This document shows positions 1-13,100 of a stretch of DNA of 64,000 nucleotides, in pieces. Every line of letters starts with the position of its first letter. Position 1 is the first letter of the stretch. The notes beneath the pieces were generated by a model. It was not told the origin of the DNA. It ran no database searches and saw nothing but the letters and a program-made list of their open reading frames with translations. Source of the DNA: Babylonia areolata. Its lineage: Eukaryota > Mollusca > Gastropoda > Neogastropoda > Buccinidae. Made by a program: the position numbers and the translations under genes. Location: contig NC_134878.1 in NCBI RefSeq assembly GCF_041734735.1, positions 44,472,752 through 44,536,751 of the forward strand. Direction: 5' to 3'.

Positions 1-810
1 TCTCTCAGCCAAGAGGGTTTTAGGGGAGTCGGCGCTGGGATAGTCCCCGGAGGCCAACTAGCCCCCAAAGCTGCAGCACTTTGAGCCAGTGCATTCTTGC
101 CGCATAGTTTGAGAGTAATAGGCTTATGTGAATGAATATGACTTTAAAAAAAAATTAAGCGTGTATCTGTGTTTTTACATAAAACGTTCTCTGTGTATGA
201 ATGGAAGGGCACCCAGAGCACTATATTTCCATTGCACAAATCCAAGAGATGTATGGTTCAAATCCAAGTGGATTTTTTTTTCTCCTAATCTCACATGTCA
301 ACACAAATGTTTATGTCATAATCTCCTTAGTGTGGATACACATGTGGTGGGTTGAAATGTGGATTTTTTCCCCCAAACATATTTGTTCAAATTAAACACT
401 GTGGTAGACATACAGACATGCAACACTTATATTAATAGTAACTGCATACTATCTAACATTTTTTTCAATGTAGTTTTATAAAGAAAAAAAAACCCCACAC
501 ACACTGAAAAAGAATTTTTTTTTCTAAAGGGCTTCACATTTTTCCCTCGCACTTTCCATTACTGAATGTGGATATTCTTTTCTTTTCTTTCTGATCTCCA
601 ATATCAACAAATATGTTTGTGCCATCAAAGCTTTAGTGTGTTATAATATACATGTAGAAAATCAATTGTGCATGCTAAACGTCCAGAAATTCATGTCTAA
701 ACTGAGTGGGTCACAGAAAAACAAAGATGCCAAACATGCAATCATGCCCTGAAAATAGGGTGTGGCTGCCTACACAGTGGGTAACAACCGCCATTTTTTT
801 TTTTTTTTTC

Positions 811-938
811 TCAAGGCCTGACTAAGCGCGTTGGATTACGCTGCTGGTCAGGCATCTGTTTGGCAGATGTGGTGTAGCGTATATGGATTTGTCTAAACGC
901 AGTAACGCCTCCTTGAGCTACTGAAACTGAAACTAAAG
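811..938 (+). repeat. SINE tail element (tail T), solo copy
   Basis: A unit of about 125 bp beginning TCTCAAGGCCTGACTAAGCG, with a middle GCTGCTGGTCAGGCATCTG and ending CTCCTTGAGCTACTGAAAC. It is the same sequence as the 3' part of the composite SINE copies at 27540-27927 and 54030-54412, and recurs alone at 7720, 10397, 47148 and 61957. Confidence 0.8.
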
Positions 939-1158
939 TCCAGCTCTCAAATGCAGCCAAGGGAGAAGAAGAGTTACAAAAGAGCACACTTTAAAACACA
1001 GTTGCAAATAATATTTACAAAAATAAATTTGAGTAATATGTTTGCGAGTCAATGTTGCATTGCAGACTTTCCATTCAACCCCTTTACTAAAAAAACAAAC
1101 AAACAAAAAAAAACAACACACCACCAAAACATTACAGACATCTGCTTTCTACTTAATG

Positions 1159-1390
1159 TTAACTCTCTCCATACGAACGGCGAAAGAGACGACGTTAACA
1201 GCGTTTTACCCCAATTACCATCATCAAAATATTGCAAGCGGAAGGCTCTTATACTGAAGAGGTGAATGTTAACAAAGAATACCACAATTCTGACGACGGA
1301 AGATAAAGGTTGGGTCATTCAGACACCCACTGGACATCCGAGGGGTCTGTGTTGAAGAGAAGAGAGGACTGGCCGTACTGAGTGAGTTAA
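1159..1390. mobile_element. piggyBac-type MITE, copy 1
   Basis: Flanked by TTAA on both sides (1159-1162 and 1387-1390). Terminal inverted repeats are CTCTCTCCATACGAACGGC at the left and, read inward from the right, CTCACTCAGTACGGCC. About 230 bp with no coding capacity. It shares its full length with 6334-6564. Confidence 0.75.
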
Positions 1391-1480
1391 CACATACATG
1401 AAAAAATCAAACAAAAGATGACTTTCAACAGAAAAAGCTCTAACTTCCCAGACAGTATACTCAACTTCGACCAGCATGTG

Positions 1481-1650
1481 ATGAACACCTAAATGCAGCT
1501 GTCAGTTAGCTTTACCTAGGTAGGCAGCCTGTTGTGCAAATGACACTGTAAAACGCTAAGTGTGAACAAGGCCATGCGTAGGTAAAATGCTTAGAGCTTG
1601 GGTCTCTGACCGACAATAAGAGGGTGAGGCGCTAAGTATTCGTATCAATC
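1481..1650 (+). repeat. Dispersed LINE-tail-like repeat (family D)
   Basis: Carries the block TACCTAGGTAGGCAGCCTG, then a TTGTGCAAATGA stretch and a CTTAGAGCTTGGGTCTCTG end. Related copies lie at 3150-3300 (minus) and 4228-4345 (plus). The layout resembles the 3' end of a LINE or a tailed SINE. Confidence 0.5.
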
Positions 1651-1666
1651 AATCAAACACACTTAC

Positions 1667-2186
1667 GCCTGCGATCTGGTTCATCGGTGACGTAGACATT
1701 CCAGATGTTGACGACACCCACACTATCTGCTGAATACATCTTCTGCCCTTCGTCATCGTCAAAACAAATGGAGTTGATGTAGCCATGGTGATCCTCAATC
1801 TCTTGCATCAGCTGGAATGGAAAACTTATTTCTCAAAGTTCATCACAATGTGAGCATTCACTGACCACCACATCATCATCATAGTTCATGTTTAACTTCA
1901 GTGTACATAGAAACAGTAGGGATATTTTGTGACTCATTTCCTTCATCTATGGATTACAACAAACATATCCAAGTGATTTCATATTTTGTTTTTCTGTACT
2001 TTTTTCCCACTGGTTTTTCTGAGAAAATCGCCTATAAAAAATATGTTGCTGTTGCCTGTGTTCAAATTCACACTTACTGAACAACAAGGCAGTTATGCAG
2101 GCGTACCTTCATGCACATGTAAGACATGTAAGTGCAAACAGAGCACACATACATACATACACATACACAATCACCAGACACACTGC

Positions 2187-2221
<35 letters not shown>

Positions 2222-5200
2222 CACATACACAAAAACACACACAAGACACACACACATGACACACACACACAAACACATCACACACACACACTAATTACAC
2301 AACCCCCCCCCACACACACACACACACACCCCCCCCCAACACCCCCCCACATACACACACACATACCCCCCCACCAACACACCCTCCCACACACACACAT
2401 ACCCCCCCCAACAGCCCCCCCCCCACACACACACACATACCCACCCCCAACACACCCTCCCACACACACACACATACCCCCCCAACACCCCCCCACACAC
2501 ACACACACACATACCCCCCCCAACACCCCCCCCCCCCACACACACACACACTACACACACTCACTTGTCCCCCTTCAGGCTGGCTGAGGTCCCAGACCCT
2601 GAGCACCTGGTCGTAACAGCCGGACACAGCAATGCTGTCCAGGCGGGGGTGGTACTCACAGCAGTACACAAACCCTGGGTGGGGCAGCACCTTCTCCGCT
2701 GTCCCCTTCTCCTCCACAATGTTCCACGTTCTGACCAACAACAAAATGGGTTGTTGTTTTTTTTAATCGATATGCGCAGTGATGGCCTAGAGGTAACGCG
2801 TCCGCCTAGGAAGCCAGAGAATCTGAGTGCACTCAGCCGCCCATATTTTCTCCCCCTCCACTAAACCTTGAGTGGTGGTCTGGACACCAGTCATTCGGAT
2901 GAGACGATAAACCGAGGACCCCTGTGCAGCATGCACTTAGCGCACGTAAAAGAACCCACGGCAACAAAAAGGTTGTTCCTGGCAAAATTCTGTAGAAAAC
3001 TCCACTTTGATAAGAAAAACAAATAAAACTGCATGAAGGAAAAAATACACACACAAAAAAAGGGTGGCGCTGTAGTGTAGTGACGCGCTCTCCCCGGGTG
3101 AGAGAATTCTGTTGTGATGAAAAGAAATACAAAAACACAAATACAAATAGCACCTATCTTTGGTCAGAAACCAAGCTCTAAGCGCTTTACAAACACACAA
3201 CAGGCTGCCTACCTGGGTAAAGCCCACTGATGGCTGCCACTGGGCGCTCATCATTCATTTCCTGTATCATTCAATCAGATTTCAGGTACGCACACATACA
3301 CACTCAGAAAGATATGTAACATTATACTTGTTTGCAGCCATACTCCAATTTCAGGGGTGTGCATGCTGGGTATGTTCTTGTTTCCATAACCCATCGAACG
3401 CCGACATGGATTTCAGCATCTCAAATGTGCGTATTTATCTTCTGAGTGCGTATACACATGAAGGGGGTTCAGGCACTAGCAGGTCTGCACATTTGTTGAC
3501 CTAGGAGATCAGAAAAATCTCCACCCTTTACCCACCAGGCACCGTCACCGAGATTCGAACCTGGGACCCTCAGACTGAAAGTCCACCAAAATGTTATCTT
3601 ACAGTACAGGTGGAAGGCAAACAACTGTGGACCAGGGGTAATGCGTCCACCGAGGAAGTGAGAAAATCCCACACCTACCAGAATTTTCTCCCTCTCTCCA
3701 CTAGACCTTCAGAGGAGGTCTGGATGCTAGTTGTTAAGATGACCCAATAAACCGAGGTCCCGTGTACAGCATGTATTTAGCACATGTTAAAGTTCAATGG
3801 TTTCTCCAGTCAATGGGAAATCATTTACAGCTTAGTCTGTTGTGAAGGACTATGACTCTCAAACTAGGAGGCAAAATTGCACTGGTTCTTAGTGCTGCAG
3901 CCTTGTGGGCTATTTGGCCTTTGGGAACCATCCCAACGCCAACTGTCCTAAAACCCTCTTGGCCAAGAGAGTGGGGATGTAACTTGGGCAAGACACTCTC
4001 CACTATAATCAAATTCTAGCCCAAATAGTCGGAACAGCAGTTGCCTCCTCTGCTGTTCTGATGGTCATAGTCGGACACGACTGACTATCATATATATAAA
4101 GAACCCACAGCAACAAAAAAGGGTTGTCCCTGGCGAAATCTGATTATAAAAAATCCGCTCTGATATGTATTTGTATGTGTGTGTGTGTGTGTGTGTGTGT
4201 GATTGAAAACCTGACTAAATGACACAGGAAATAAATGATGAGCACCTTTAGGCAGCTGTCAGCTGGCTCTACCCAGGTAGGCAGCCTGTTGTGCAAATGA
4301 CCATGTGTGAAAAGCTGTTGGGGTTTGGTCTCTGACATTTAAGTATAAATGATAAATACCAAACATTTAACTGTAAAGCTTCACGCCAACTACAGCATTC
4401 ACAAAAAGTTAAGAACCACCTCATAAAAGCAATTATGTTTTCACAAAACGTTAAAAAATCTAGAAAATGAATGTTTTACATCATGCTAGCTGCATAATGG
4501 TGTAAGAAAGGCCCCTCACTGTATACGAAAAAGGCTGTTTCAGGCATACAAACACAATGGACAGCTTGATAATTTTTTTTTTTTTTTAAATTGGGCGTTT
4601 CAACCAAAAATTGTTATATGAAGTGGTTTATAAATAATAGCTATGTTTTTTCTTCGTATAAAAAAAAAAAAGAAAAGAAAAAAGAATGGAAGTGCACATG
4701 CAAGAAAGCACCTCTGGGTTGAGTGGTGCCCAGTGTATTGTATTGTATTACTCTTTTTGTCACAACAGATTTCTCTGTATGAAATTTGGGCTGCTCTCCA
4801 CAGGGAGAGTGAGTTGCTGCACTGACAGCGCCACCCTTTTTTTCTTTTTTTTTTTTTCCTGCCTGCAGTTTTATTTGTTTTCCTAATGTAGTGGATTTTT
4901 CTACATAATTTTGCCAGGGACAACCCTTCTGTTGCCATGGGTTCTTTTACATGTGCTAAATGCATGCTGCACACGGGACCTCGGTTTATCAGTTTCATCT
5001 GAATAAACTAGTGTCCAGACCACCACTCAAGGTCTAGTGGAGTGGGCCATGGGGGCGTGTGGGGGGGGAGGGAGAAAATACTGGTGACTGTGCCCTGATT
5101 TGAACGAGTGCACTCAGATTCTCTCGCTTCCTAGACGGACGCATTACCGCTAGGCCATCACTCCATTATACTGGACGCATGCAAACACATGTTGGCCAGA

Positions 5201-8200
5201 AATTCAGCGTCATTTCACTATGACACCAAAGAAAAAAAAAAAAAACACAAGTGTGCAAGTTCCCAACTGGTCCTTAACTTTTTGAGAACCCTGTACTTAC
5301 ATGGGCTTGTACTGTGTGTCAGGGAGCAAACTGCACGATTTTTGTGTGCTCCCGTTGATTGGTCGGACTGGAGAGTCGGAAGTTGGGATGTGCAGTCAAC
5401 GGTTCCGCTTCATTTTTTTGTATGAGAGAGAGAGATGCGAGTATGAAATTTGTAGAGAGAATGTTGTAGGATGAAAGTAGGATGAGTGTATCTGGAATTT
5501 GAAGTACCAGGCTGTAGAGCACCAGCAACCCTCCATGTGTTATTTTGTTTAGCCGACTCCCTCCTTTGGATGCAAAATGTAAGTTTTTGGTTCTTCGTCT
5601 GAGCTTGTCTTTCATTATGTCTAGAGTGATTTGAAATTTATGAAGTAGGTTAGGATTTGAACTGAATGAGAGAGCGTTAGGACAGCAGTAAGAATGTGTT
5701 TGTGATTAAATTTGTTGTGGGAAGAGGGGTACGTCATTTCTAAACATCTGAAATAATAAGTGAATAAACGTGCAAGAAATGAAGATAAAAATGATTTCGT
5801 TATTGTCCTTGGTTGGTATTGGTAGCGGAAGGTGTGAGCCTGGGCATTTTGTTACATTTTTATATGTAACAGCAATCTTATTCCTGACACTGTGTTATTT
5901 TTTTTTTGTGGTCACAACAGAGCTCTCGATGTGAAATTCAGGCTGCTGTTCCTAGAGGGAGTATGGTCACCAGAATGCAGTGGACACCTTTTTTTCTTCT
6001 TCTTTCTTTTCTTTTCCTCTGTCTGCAAGTGTATTTGTTTTATCATCAAAGTGAATATTTTAAAGTGGCTTTTGCCAGGGATACCCCCTTTTGCTGCCAT
6101 GGGTTCTTTTATATGCCCAAACTGCATGCTGCACACAGGATCTTGGTTTATTGTCTCATCCAAAAAGATAATGTAATATAGTTATTTCATAACTTTGTAC
6201 ACTTTTCATACTTTCGATCCTACAGACAAAACTATAACAACTATCTAGTTTTATTATAACTTTGTACACATTTCATACTTTTAAATCATACAGACAAAAC
6301 TATACAGTTAAAACTTTGTACACATTTCATACTATAACTCTCTCCATACGAATGGCGAAAGAGACGATGTTAACAGCGTTTCACCCCAGTTACCATCATC
6401 AAAATATTGCAAGCGGAAGGCTCTTATACTGAAGAAGTGAATGTTGACAAAGAATACCACAATTCTAACGACGGAAGCTAAATGTTGGGTCATTCAGACA
6501 CCCACTGGACATCCGAGGGGTCTGTGTAGAGGAGAAGATAGGGCTGGCCGTACTGAGTGAGTTAAATCCTGCACCCAAGCTTCGTTCAAGTACAATTCAT
6601 TTTTCTAATCTAATGCTTCTGCAAACTCTTTAAAAAAAACACAACAACTACACATCTCTAAAAATTGTCATAAATGGAAATGCAAAATACTACTGTGCTT
6701 GAGCAAATCCGATCGTCTGATCACAGCCAAACAAGTTCAATATGCTTGAAAATGTCCCAAAGTGAATACAAGAAAGGTAACAACTTCTGCGACTAGTGTA
6801 TGTGTCATCCTGTACAGTTTAAACTAGCTTCTTTAGATTCACAACAGTTTTGCAAAAGCAATATAAAAAAAAACCAACTACACACAAGAATGTACACAGA
6901 CATACGTATGCGCGCGCACACACACACACACACATACACCAATACACATACATTCATACACGGTGTCCATAATGTTCTTCTAGTACTCTGAATCAAACTC
7001 TGACCAGCTCTATGTGTCATCAGTATTTCCTATTTCTTCTTCTTCTTCTGCGTTTGTGGGCTGCAACTCCCACGTTCACTCGTATGCACACGAGTAGGCT
7101 TTTACGTGTATGACCGTTTTTACCTCACCATGTAGGCAGCCATACTCTGTTTTCGGGGAATTTCCTACTTCAAACTTGGCCAGTTGGCAAAGTAAGATTT
7201 GAATCAAGTACTGGGGGGAAAAAAAGATCTTTTAACTGTTTATTTCCTGTTTGTCATTTTCTGTCAATTTCACTACCACCACCACCACCACCACCAAAAC
7301 AAAGTGACAACAGACCTGACAGTGCCGTCAGCCGAGGCGGACATGAGATGCGTGTCTTTCCGCGACCAGGACAGGTCGTAGACCAGACTGAAGTGGCCAT
7401 GGAGCTCCATCTTCAAATCGCCTGAAGGAACCTGGTAAAGGGAGACAACAAAACAATAACTTAATTTTTTTTATATATACTAGAATCAGTCTCTTTACTG
7501 ATGCTTATGATTATGTAGTGCATCTTCCTGCTTACGAAAAAGCTCTAAGCAATTTACACACTCATAAAATAAGCAGCAAAGTGCTCTATGAAACTGATTT
7601 AGTTGAGAACAAGCCTTGTTAAAAAATTAATAATTATACTAATTTTCGAAAAAAAGATTATAAAAAAAAAAGAGAAAAATTGTAAAAAAAAGCCTTCAAT
7701 CCTTAAATGAAAAATGAAAGGACTGACTAAGCATTTCAGGTTATGCTGCTGGTCAGGCATCTGCTTTGTAAATGTGGTGCAGCGTATATGGATTTGTCCG
7801 AATGCTGTGACGCCTCCTTGAGTGACTGAACTGAACTGAACTGAACCGAACCGAATGGACTATTCATTCATGCCTAGGCTAAAAGACATGAAAAACCTGC
7901 ATGAATGCACATGTGCATGGTCCCCACTGTCTAAAAGGATAGGTGTTGTGAAAAAGAAAGAAAAAAAAAAGAAAAGAAAAAGAAAGAGTAAAGAGCTTCA
8001 AATCTATCACTTAAAAAAAAAAAAAATCACATCAGCAGATTAATGCTTTTAGCCGACAGTCACCGAGAATCGACATGCATGCCCATGTGAGTAAGAAATC
8101 AGCAAAAAGCAGAAAATAGCCTTTGGGTGCTTCCCCCAAGCCCCCCCTCTTCTCTAAAAGGATAAACATTGCAAAAACATATAACCTTACCTCATATATG

Positions 8201-8494
8201 AGAATAGGATAGCCATCACTGCTTCCACAGGCACATGCCAAGCTCCTGCATTCACATACATACATATACATACATCCACACACACACAAACACACACATA
8301 CATCCGCACACACAAACACACACATACATACGCACACACACAAACGCACACGCACAAACGCAGACACAAACACACACATACTCACACACACAAACACACA
8401 GAGAAAAGTGAATCAGTCTATGCACTTAACATTTATCTGCGGTTATGCGCTCACATACATACTTGTGCTGATTAACCACATGCATCTATAGATT

Positions 8495-8538
<44 letters not shown>

Positions 8539-9564
8539 AATGTTTATTATAAAGCACTTTGAGCTCTCTTTAAGGGAGGAAAGTGCTCAATAGATGTCCA
8601 TTATTATCATTATTATAGTTGCATGCACGCTCCCCTCACAACACATATACAATATGCTTACATCATAGAAAATTTTTTTGTTTTTATATATACACACTCA
8701 AAACGCACACACACAAACATCAGCATTACACCTGTACACCCGTTAATCAGTGTACCAAGCGAGACATGAGTGCACTGGTCTTTTTAACGGGGCTCTAATT
8801 GATCTTTTAACTCTTTGACTGGTTTCAATACCTGACAGGTATTCGGCCCTGAAATGGCTCTGTTGTTGTCACTGGGGCTACAAGCAACACACAGAGATGC
8901 CAACCCTGTCAAAGTGTCTGCAGGAACAAACAGGAAGTTTGGAAGGAACATTTTGAATCTGAAAGGAACACTCAGACTCTGATCTGTCCACTCAATGCTG
9001 TTTCAATGTATGAACACACACGTGATTAGCTGAGCATCACTGCATGAGACCAAGCTTAGTTGCGACTCCCCTGGCCTTGTGATCGACAGGTCTAGAGCTG
9101 TCTGGGTCATGTTACGACAGGAAAGCATGTGACAGCAAGTTGTTATGTAGTCGAAAATGAACTCATCAGAACAATTTTGATGTTGGAACAAAACTGCAAT
9201 TGAGCATAACAACAAAATACCGCAAAAATCGTTAACAGTTGGCATCTCTGATCATGATTTGATTGGAACAAACTGCAACGGAGTGTAACAAAACACCTTG
9301 AAATCGTAACAGTTGGCATCTCTGAACATGATTTTGATTAAATCCACACACAGCAAAAAAGACCAACCTGCCGTCATGGGAGAACTTGATGACAAAGCAG
9401 CCTTTCTTGCGAGCCGGCAGCGTGAGGATGAGGCTGTTGGGGATGCGACACAGCTGGCCGAAGAGGCGGCTCCAGGAGGTCAGGGGTCGGGCCTCCAGTT
9501 TGTGGGCCTTGGAGTCCCAGTTCATGCTGCGCTTCAGGTCTTCGTACGTCATTGCGCCTTGCTC
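1667..9564 (-). CDS. AHI1: AHI1 exons 16-20: start of the WD40 propeller
   Basis: Exons 9564-9368, 8245-8191, 7431-7316, 2730-2565 and 1811-1667 encode about residues 614-839. After a linker (TYEDLKRSMNWDS) comes LCRIPNSLILTLP, the usual AHI1 lead into the propeller. WD-type blades follow: GCFVIKFSHDGRSLACACGS, then YDLSWSRKDTHLMSASADG ending VRTWN, then YCCEYHPRLDSIAVSGCYD ending LRVWD, then INSICFDDDEGQKMYSADS ending VNIWN. The last exon stops in phase 1 after DEPDRR. In vertebrates this stretch also binds Joubert-network partners (family knowledge); the rest of the propeller is not in the window. Confidence 0.92.
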
Positions 9565-10120
9565 CTGCCGGCCGTGAAGACAGTGAGTGACGTTATGTCT
9601 TGTCAAGTCAAGTTTTCTCACCTTTTTTATTTATTTTTTTTTTGCTTTTGACTCACTTGTGCAAAAACAATATGAGTCTATCGTAATAATAACCCGGCAT
9701 TCAGTTTTGTGTGTGTGTCCATGGTAAACAATATTGTCATTTTCTCTGGATTTTTTTTAAAGGTCAAGGGCATATTGTAAATTATTAAAAAAATAAACAA
9801 CCACAATTTACTGAAAAACGTTTCCTTTTCTATAAACCCATCACTTATTCTATCAGGGCAAAATCTGGGCTGAAGAGAAACTTTCATTTTTTATATAACT
9901 GAAACCCACTACTTACAGGACACAAACAATACAGCTTTTTCCCCTCAAGTCAATTACATGTTGTACAAAGACACAGAAGGTCCCATCACCACCCATTTTC
10001 CTAAGAAACTGCATATCAATGTCTGCCAGGTCACCTGAGTTTGGTGTTGACGTTAAACACGAACACAATGAAATGTGGAACTGCATGTTGTTGTTGTTGT
10101 TTTTCTTCATGTCTGTGGTG

Positions 10121-10186
<66 letters not shown>

Positions 10187-13100
10187 TGTGTGTGTGTTTG
10201 TGTGTGTGTGTCTGTGTGTGTGTTTTACATTTATTTGCTTGTTTGTCTATTTATTATCATTATTGTCTTTAAATTTCTATTCATTTATTATTATTACTCT
10301 TTTTTTCTTTTTCTTAATAATAAATTATCTATTCAATCATTTATTTATTCATATATATATATATATATTTATAAAAAAATTTATATATAATTTTTTTCTC
10401 AAGGCCTGACTAAGCGCGTTGAGTTACGTTGCTGGTCAGGCATCTGCTTAGCATGATGTGGTGTAGCGTATATGGATTTGTCCGAACGCAGTGATACCTC
10501 CTTGAGTTACTGACAATGATACTGATACTGGTATAACAAACCAGGGAGAAGTGAACCTGCCTGTTGCGTGGCGAACATGGATCGCAGTGAGGGCTCAACG
10601 TTGTCCGGTGGCACAATGCTCTTCAGGGTGACGTACAGCGTAGAGGGGTAGGGTGAGCGCTGCTGGCTTTTCCACCAGTTGTAAACCTACACACACACAC
10701 ACACACACACGCACACACACACACACAAAACAGGAAAATATCAACCACTTCGTAGTGTTTGTTTGGAACTTTTGATTCATGCCAACATCATATTCTGTTC
10801 ATGCAATTTCAAGTTTAAAATGTGCAGAGAGATTTGAGCATTGTTACACAGACTTTGAGAATGTTCAAATCACTCTCTGCACAGATATTTGAGAAATTAG
10901 TTAATTAGCATTTCTTAACGAACAGTTCATCCCATGTTCCATATCTGATAAATATAACCTCATTTATACTTGGCTATGACGGATGCAATAGCCAAGTAGT
11001 TAAAACGTTGGACTTTCAATCTGAGGGTCCCGGGTTCAAATCTCGCTGACGGCGCCTAGTGGGTAAAGGGTGGAGATTTTTTCTGATCTCCCAGGTCAAA
11101 ATAATTATGTGCAGCACAGACCTGCAAGTGCCTGAACCCCCTTCGTGTGTATACGCAAGCAGAAGATCAAATACACACGTTAAAGATCCTGTAATCCATG
11201 TTGACATTCGGTGGCTTATGAAAACAAGAACATACCCAGCATGCACATCCCCTGAAAACGGAGTACAGCTGCCTACATGGCTGGGTAAAAATGGCCATAC
11301 ATGTAAAATCTCACTCATGTATATAAATAATGAACACAGGAGTTGCAGCCCATGAACGAAGAAGAAGAAGATACTTTGCTACATCTGATAAATACAACCT
11401 TCCCTCTCATGATGTCTAGTGCATTTATGGCAGAAGTAACAGAAAACACAGAATTCATCAGCCGAGCAGAAGGACGAGTACAGAAAGCTAAGTGGTTAAA
11501 GCACTGGACTTTCAACCTGAGGGTCCAGTATTTGAACCCTGGTCACACAGTGCCTGGTGGGTTAAAAGTGGTCAGCTTCCTAACTCCCAGGCGCAGAGAT
11601 GCTGGTGCCTGAACCTCTGTGTATTCTACATGCATGCAGAAGATCCAGTTCACACATTAAAGATACTGTAATGCATGTCTGCTTTTGGTGCATTATGGAA
11701 AGCAAGAACAAACCTTGCAAGCACACCCCAGGAAACCAGGAGTATGGCTGCCAACATGGCAGTGTAAAACGTTGTGAACAAAGTGTCCCCACTTGGAGTG
11801 ATGGCCTGGTGATAACTCGGCCGCCTAAGAAGCGAGAGAATCTGAGCACAGTCGCCAGTATTTTCTCCCCCTCCACTAGAATCTTGAGTTGTGGTCTGGA
11901 CGCTAGTCATCCAGATGAGACGATAAACCAAGGTCCCCTGTGCAGCATGCACGTAGCGCATGAAAAAGAACCCACGGCAACAAAAGGGTTGTCCCTTGCA
12001 AATTCTGTAGAAAAATCCACTTTGCTGGGAAAACAAAACAAAAAAACAACAACTGTGCAGGCAAAAACAACAACAAAAAAATGGGTGGCTCTCTCAGTGG
12101 AGCGACACGCTCTCCCTGGGGAGAACGACCCGACTTTCACACAGAGAAATCTGTTGTGACAAAAAAAAAGAGTAATACAATACTTGCAAATAAGAGTGAA
12201 CATTGGCCTTGCGGCCCACAAATGCAGAAGAAGAAGAGGAAGAAGCCTTGCAGAAAACATGGAAGTGCATCAGTACACAAGAATGTGACATACCTCTGGC
12301 TGGCCGCCCTTGGGGAAGCGCCTGGAAGGGATCTGGAAGAGCTGAAGACGTAGTTTGGATCCCACGTTTATTTTCCCATTCCCTCCAACAATCTGTTAGT
12401 CAAACCAAAAAAATGACATGTCAAAAAAAAACCCCAAAACAAACAAACAAACAAACAAACAAAAAAACAGTCCTCTTATCACCACTACTCACAAACAAGA
12501 CATAACAATATAAACATGCATACAAAAGCAACTACATCAGTATTGAAATTCAAAAGAAAGAAACAGATATATGGTCACAAACTGTCTTTATAGTCTGTAC
12601 AACACTGCTGGACTGCTTCCTTTCATTTTTGCTGCTTGTAGTCCAGCTGACCATATAGGGCTATATCAGGACTGTCAAACCATACAAATGTTCAACTGTG
12701 TCAACACAAAAATGTCATATTTACAACAACAAAAAACCCCACTAAAACAAACCCACAAAACACAGTTCATGACACAGTTTCCCAACTATTAATTTACCTC
12801 CTAATGGCAAATAAGACTAGGCCATGCTGAGGACGCCAGCCATACTGCTTAATTTATCATCCCCAGATTACAAAAAATCATTAAAAAAAAGGAAAACAAC
12901 AACAATACTTTAAAGCCAAACAAAAAATATATTAAAAAGGCCACATAGTCAAATAACACTGCAGAATGGACAGCTAGCTCCCATCCCACTGTTTACATCT
13001 CCCTACCAAATCGCCAGAGCAAAACAGCACAGAAAGTACATCATAGACCATTTCAAAGTTCTGATTTATGTTTCACACAAACCTTGAGAAATGCCCATGC

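Larger units (their letters stand above)
1..1666. other. AHI1 intron beyond exon 20 (partial), repeat-rich
   Basis: No exon is recognisable. Positions 1-110 are a minus-oriented copy of the repeat also seen at 3838-4080. A SINE tail element lies at 811-938, a piggyBac-type MITE at 1159-1390 and a LINE-tail-like repeat at 1481-1650. Positions 111-810 are AT-rich and hold nothing else I can name. Confidence 0.5.

Noticed and set aside
1986-2590. Long overlapping open frames rich in His/Thr/Pro or Cys/Val/Gly on both strands
   Set aside because: They are translations of the CA and poly-C tract; only the minus-strand piece at 2565-2730 is a real AHI1 exon.
10019-10410. Cys-Val-repeat open frames on the plus strand
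   Set aside because: Pure product of the (GT)n microsatellite at 10120-10225; similar frames at 8032-8397, 25373-25618, 27620-27890 and 61064-61375 are rejected for the same reason.
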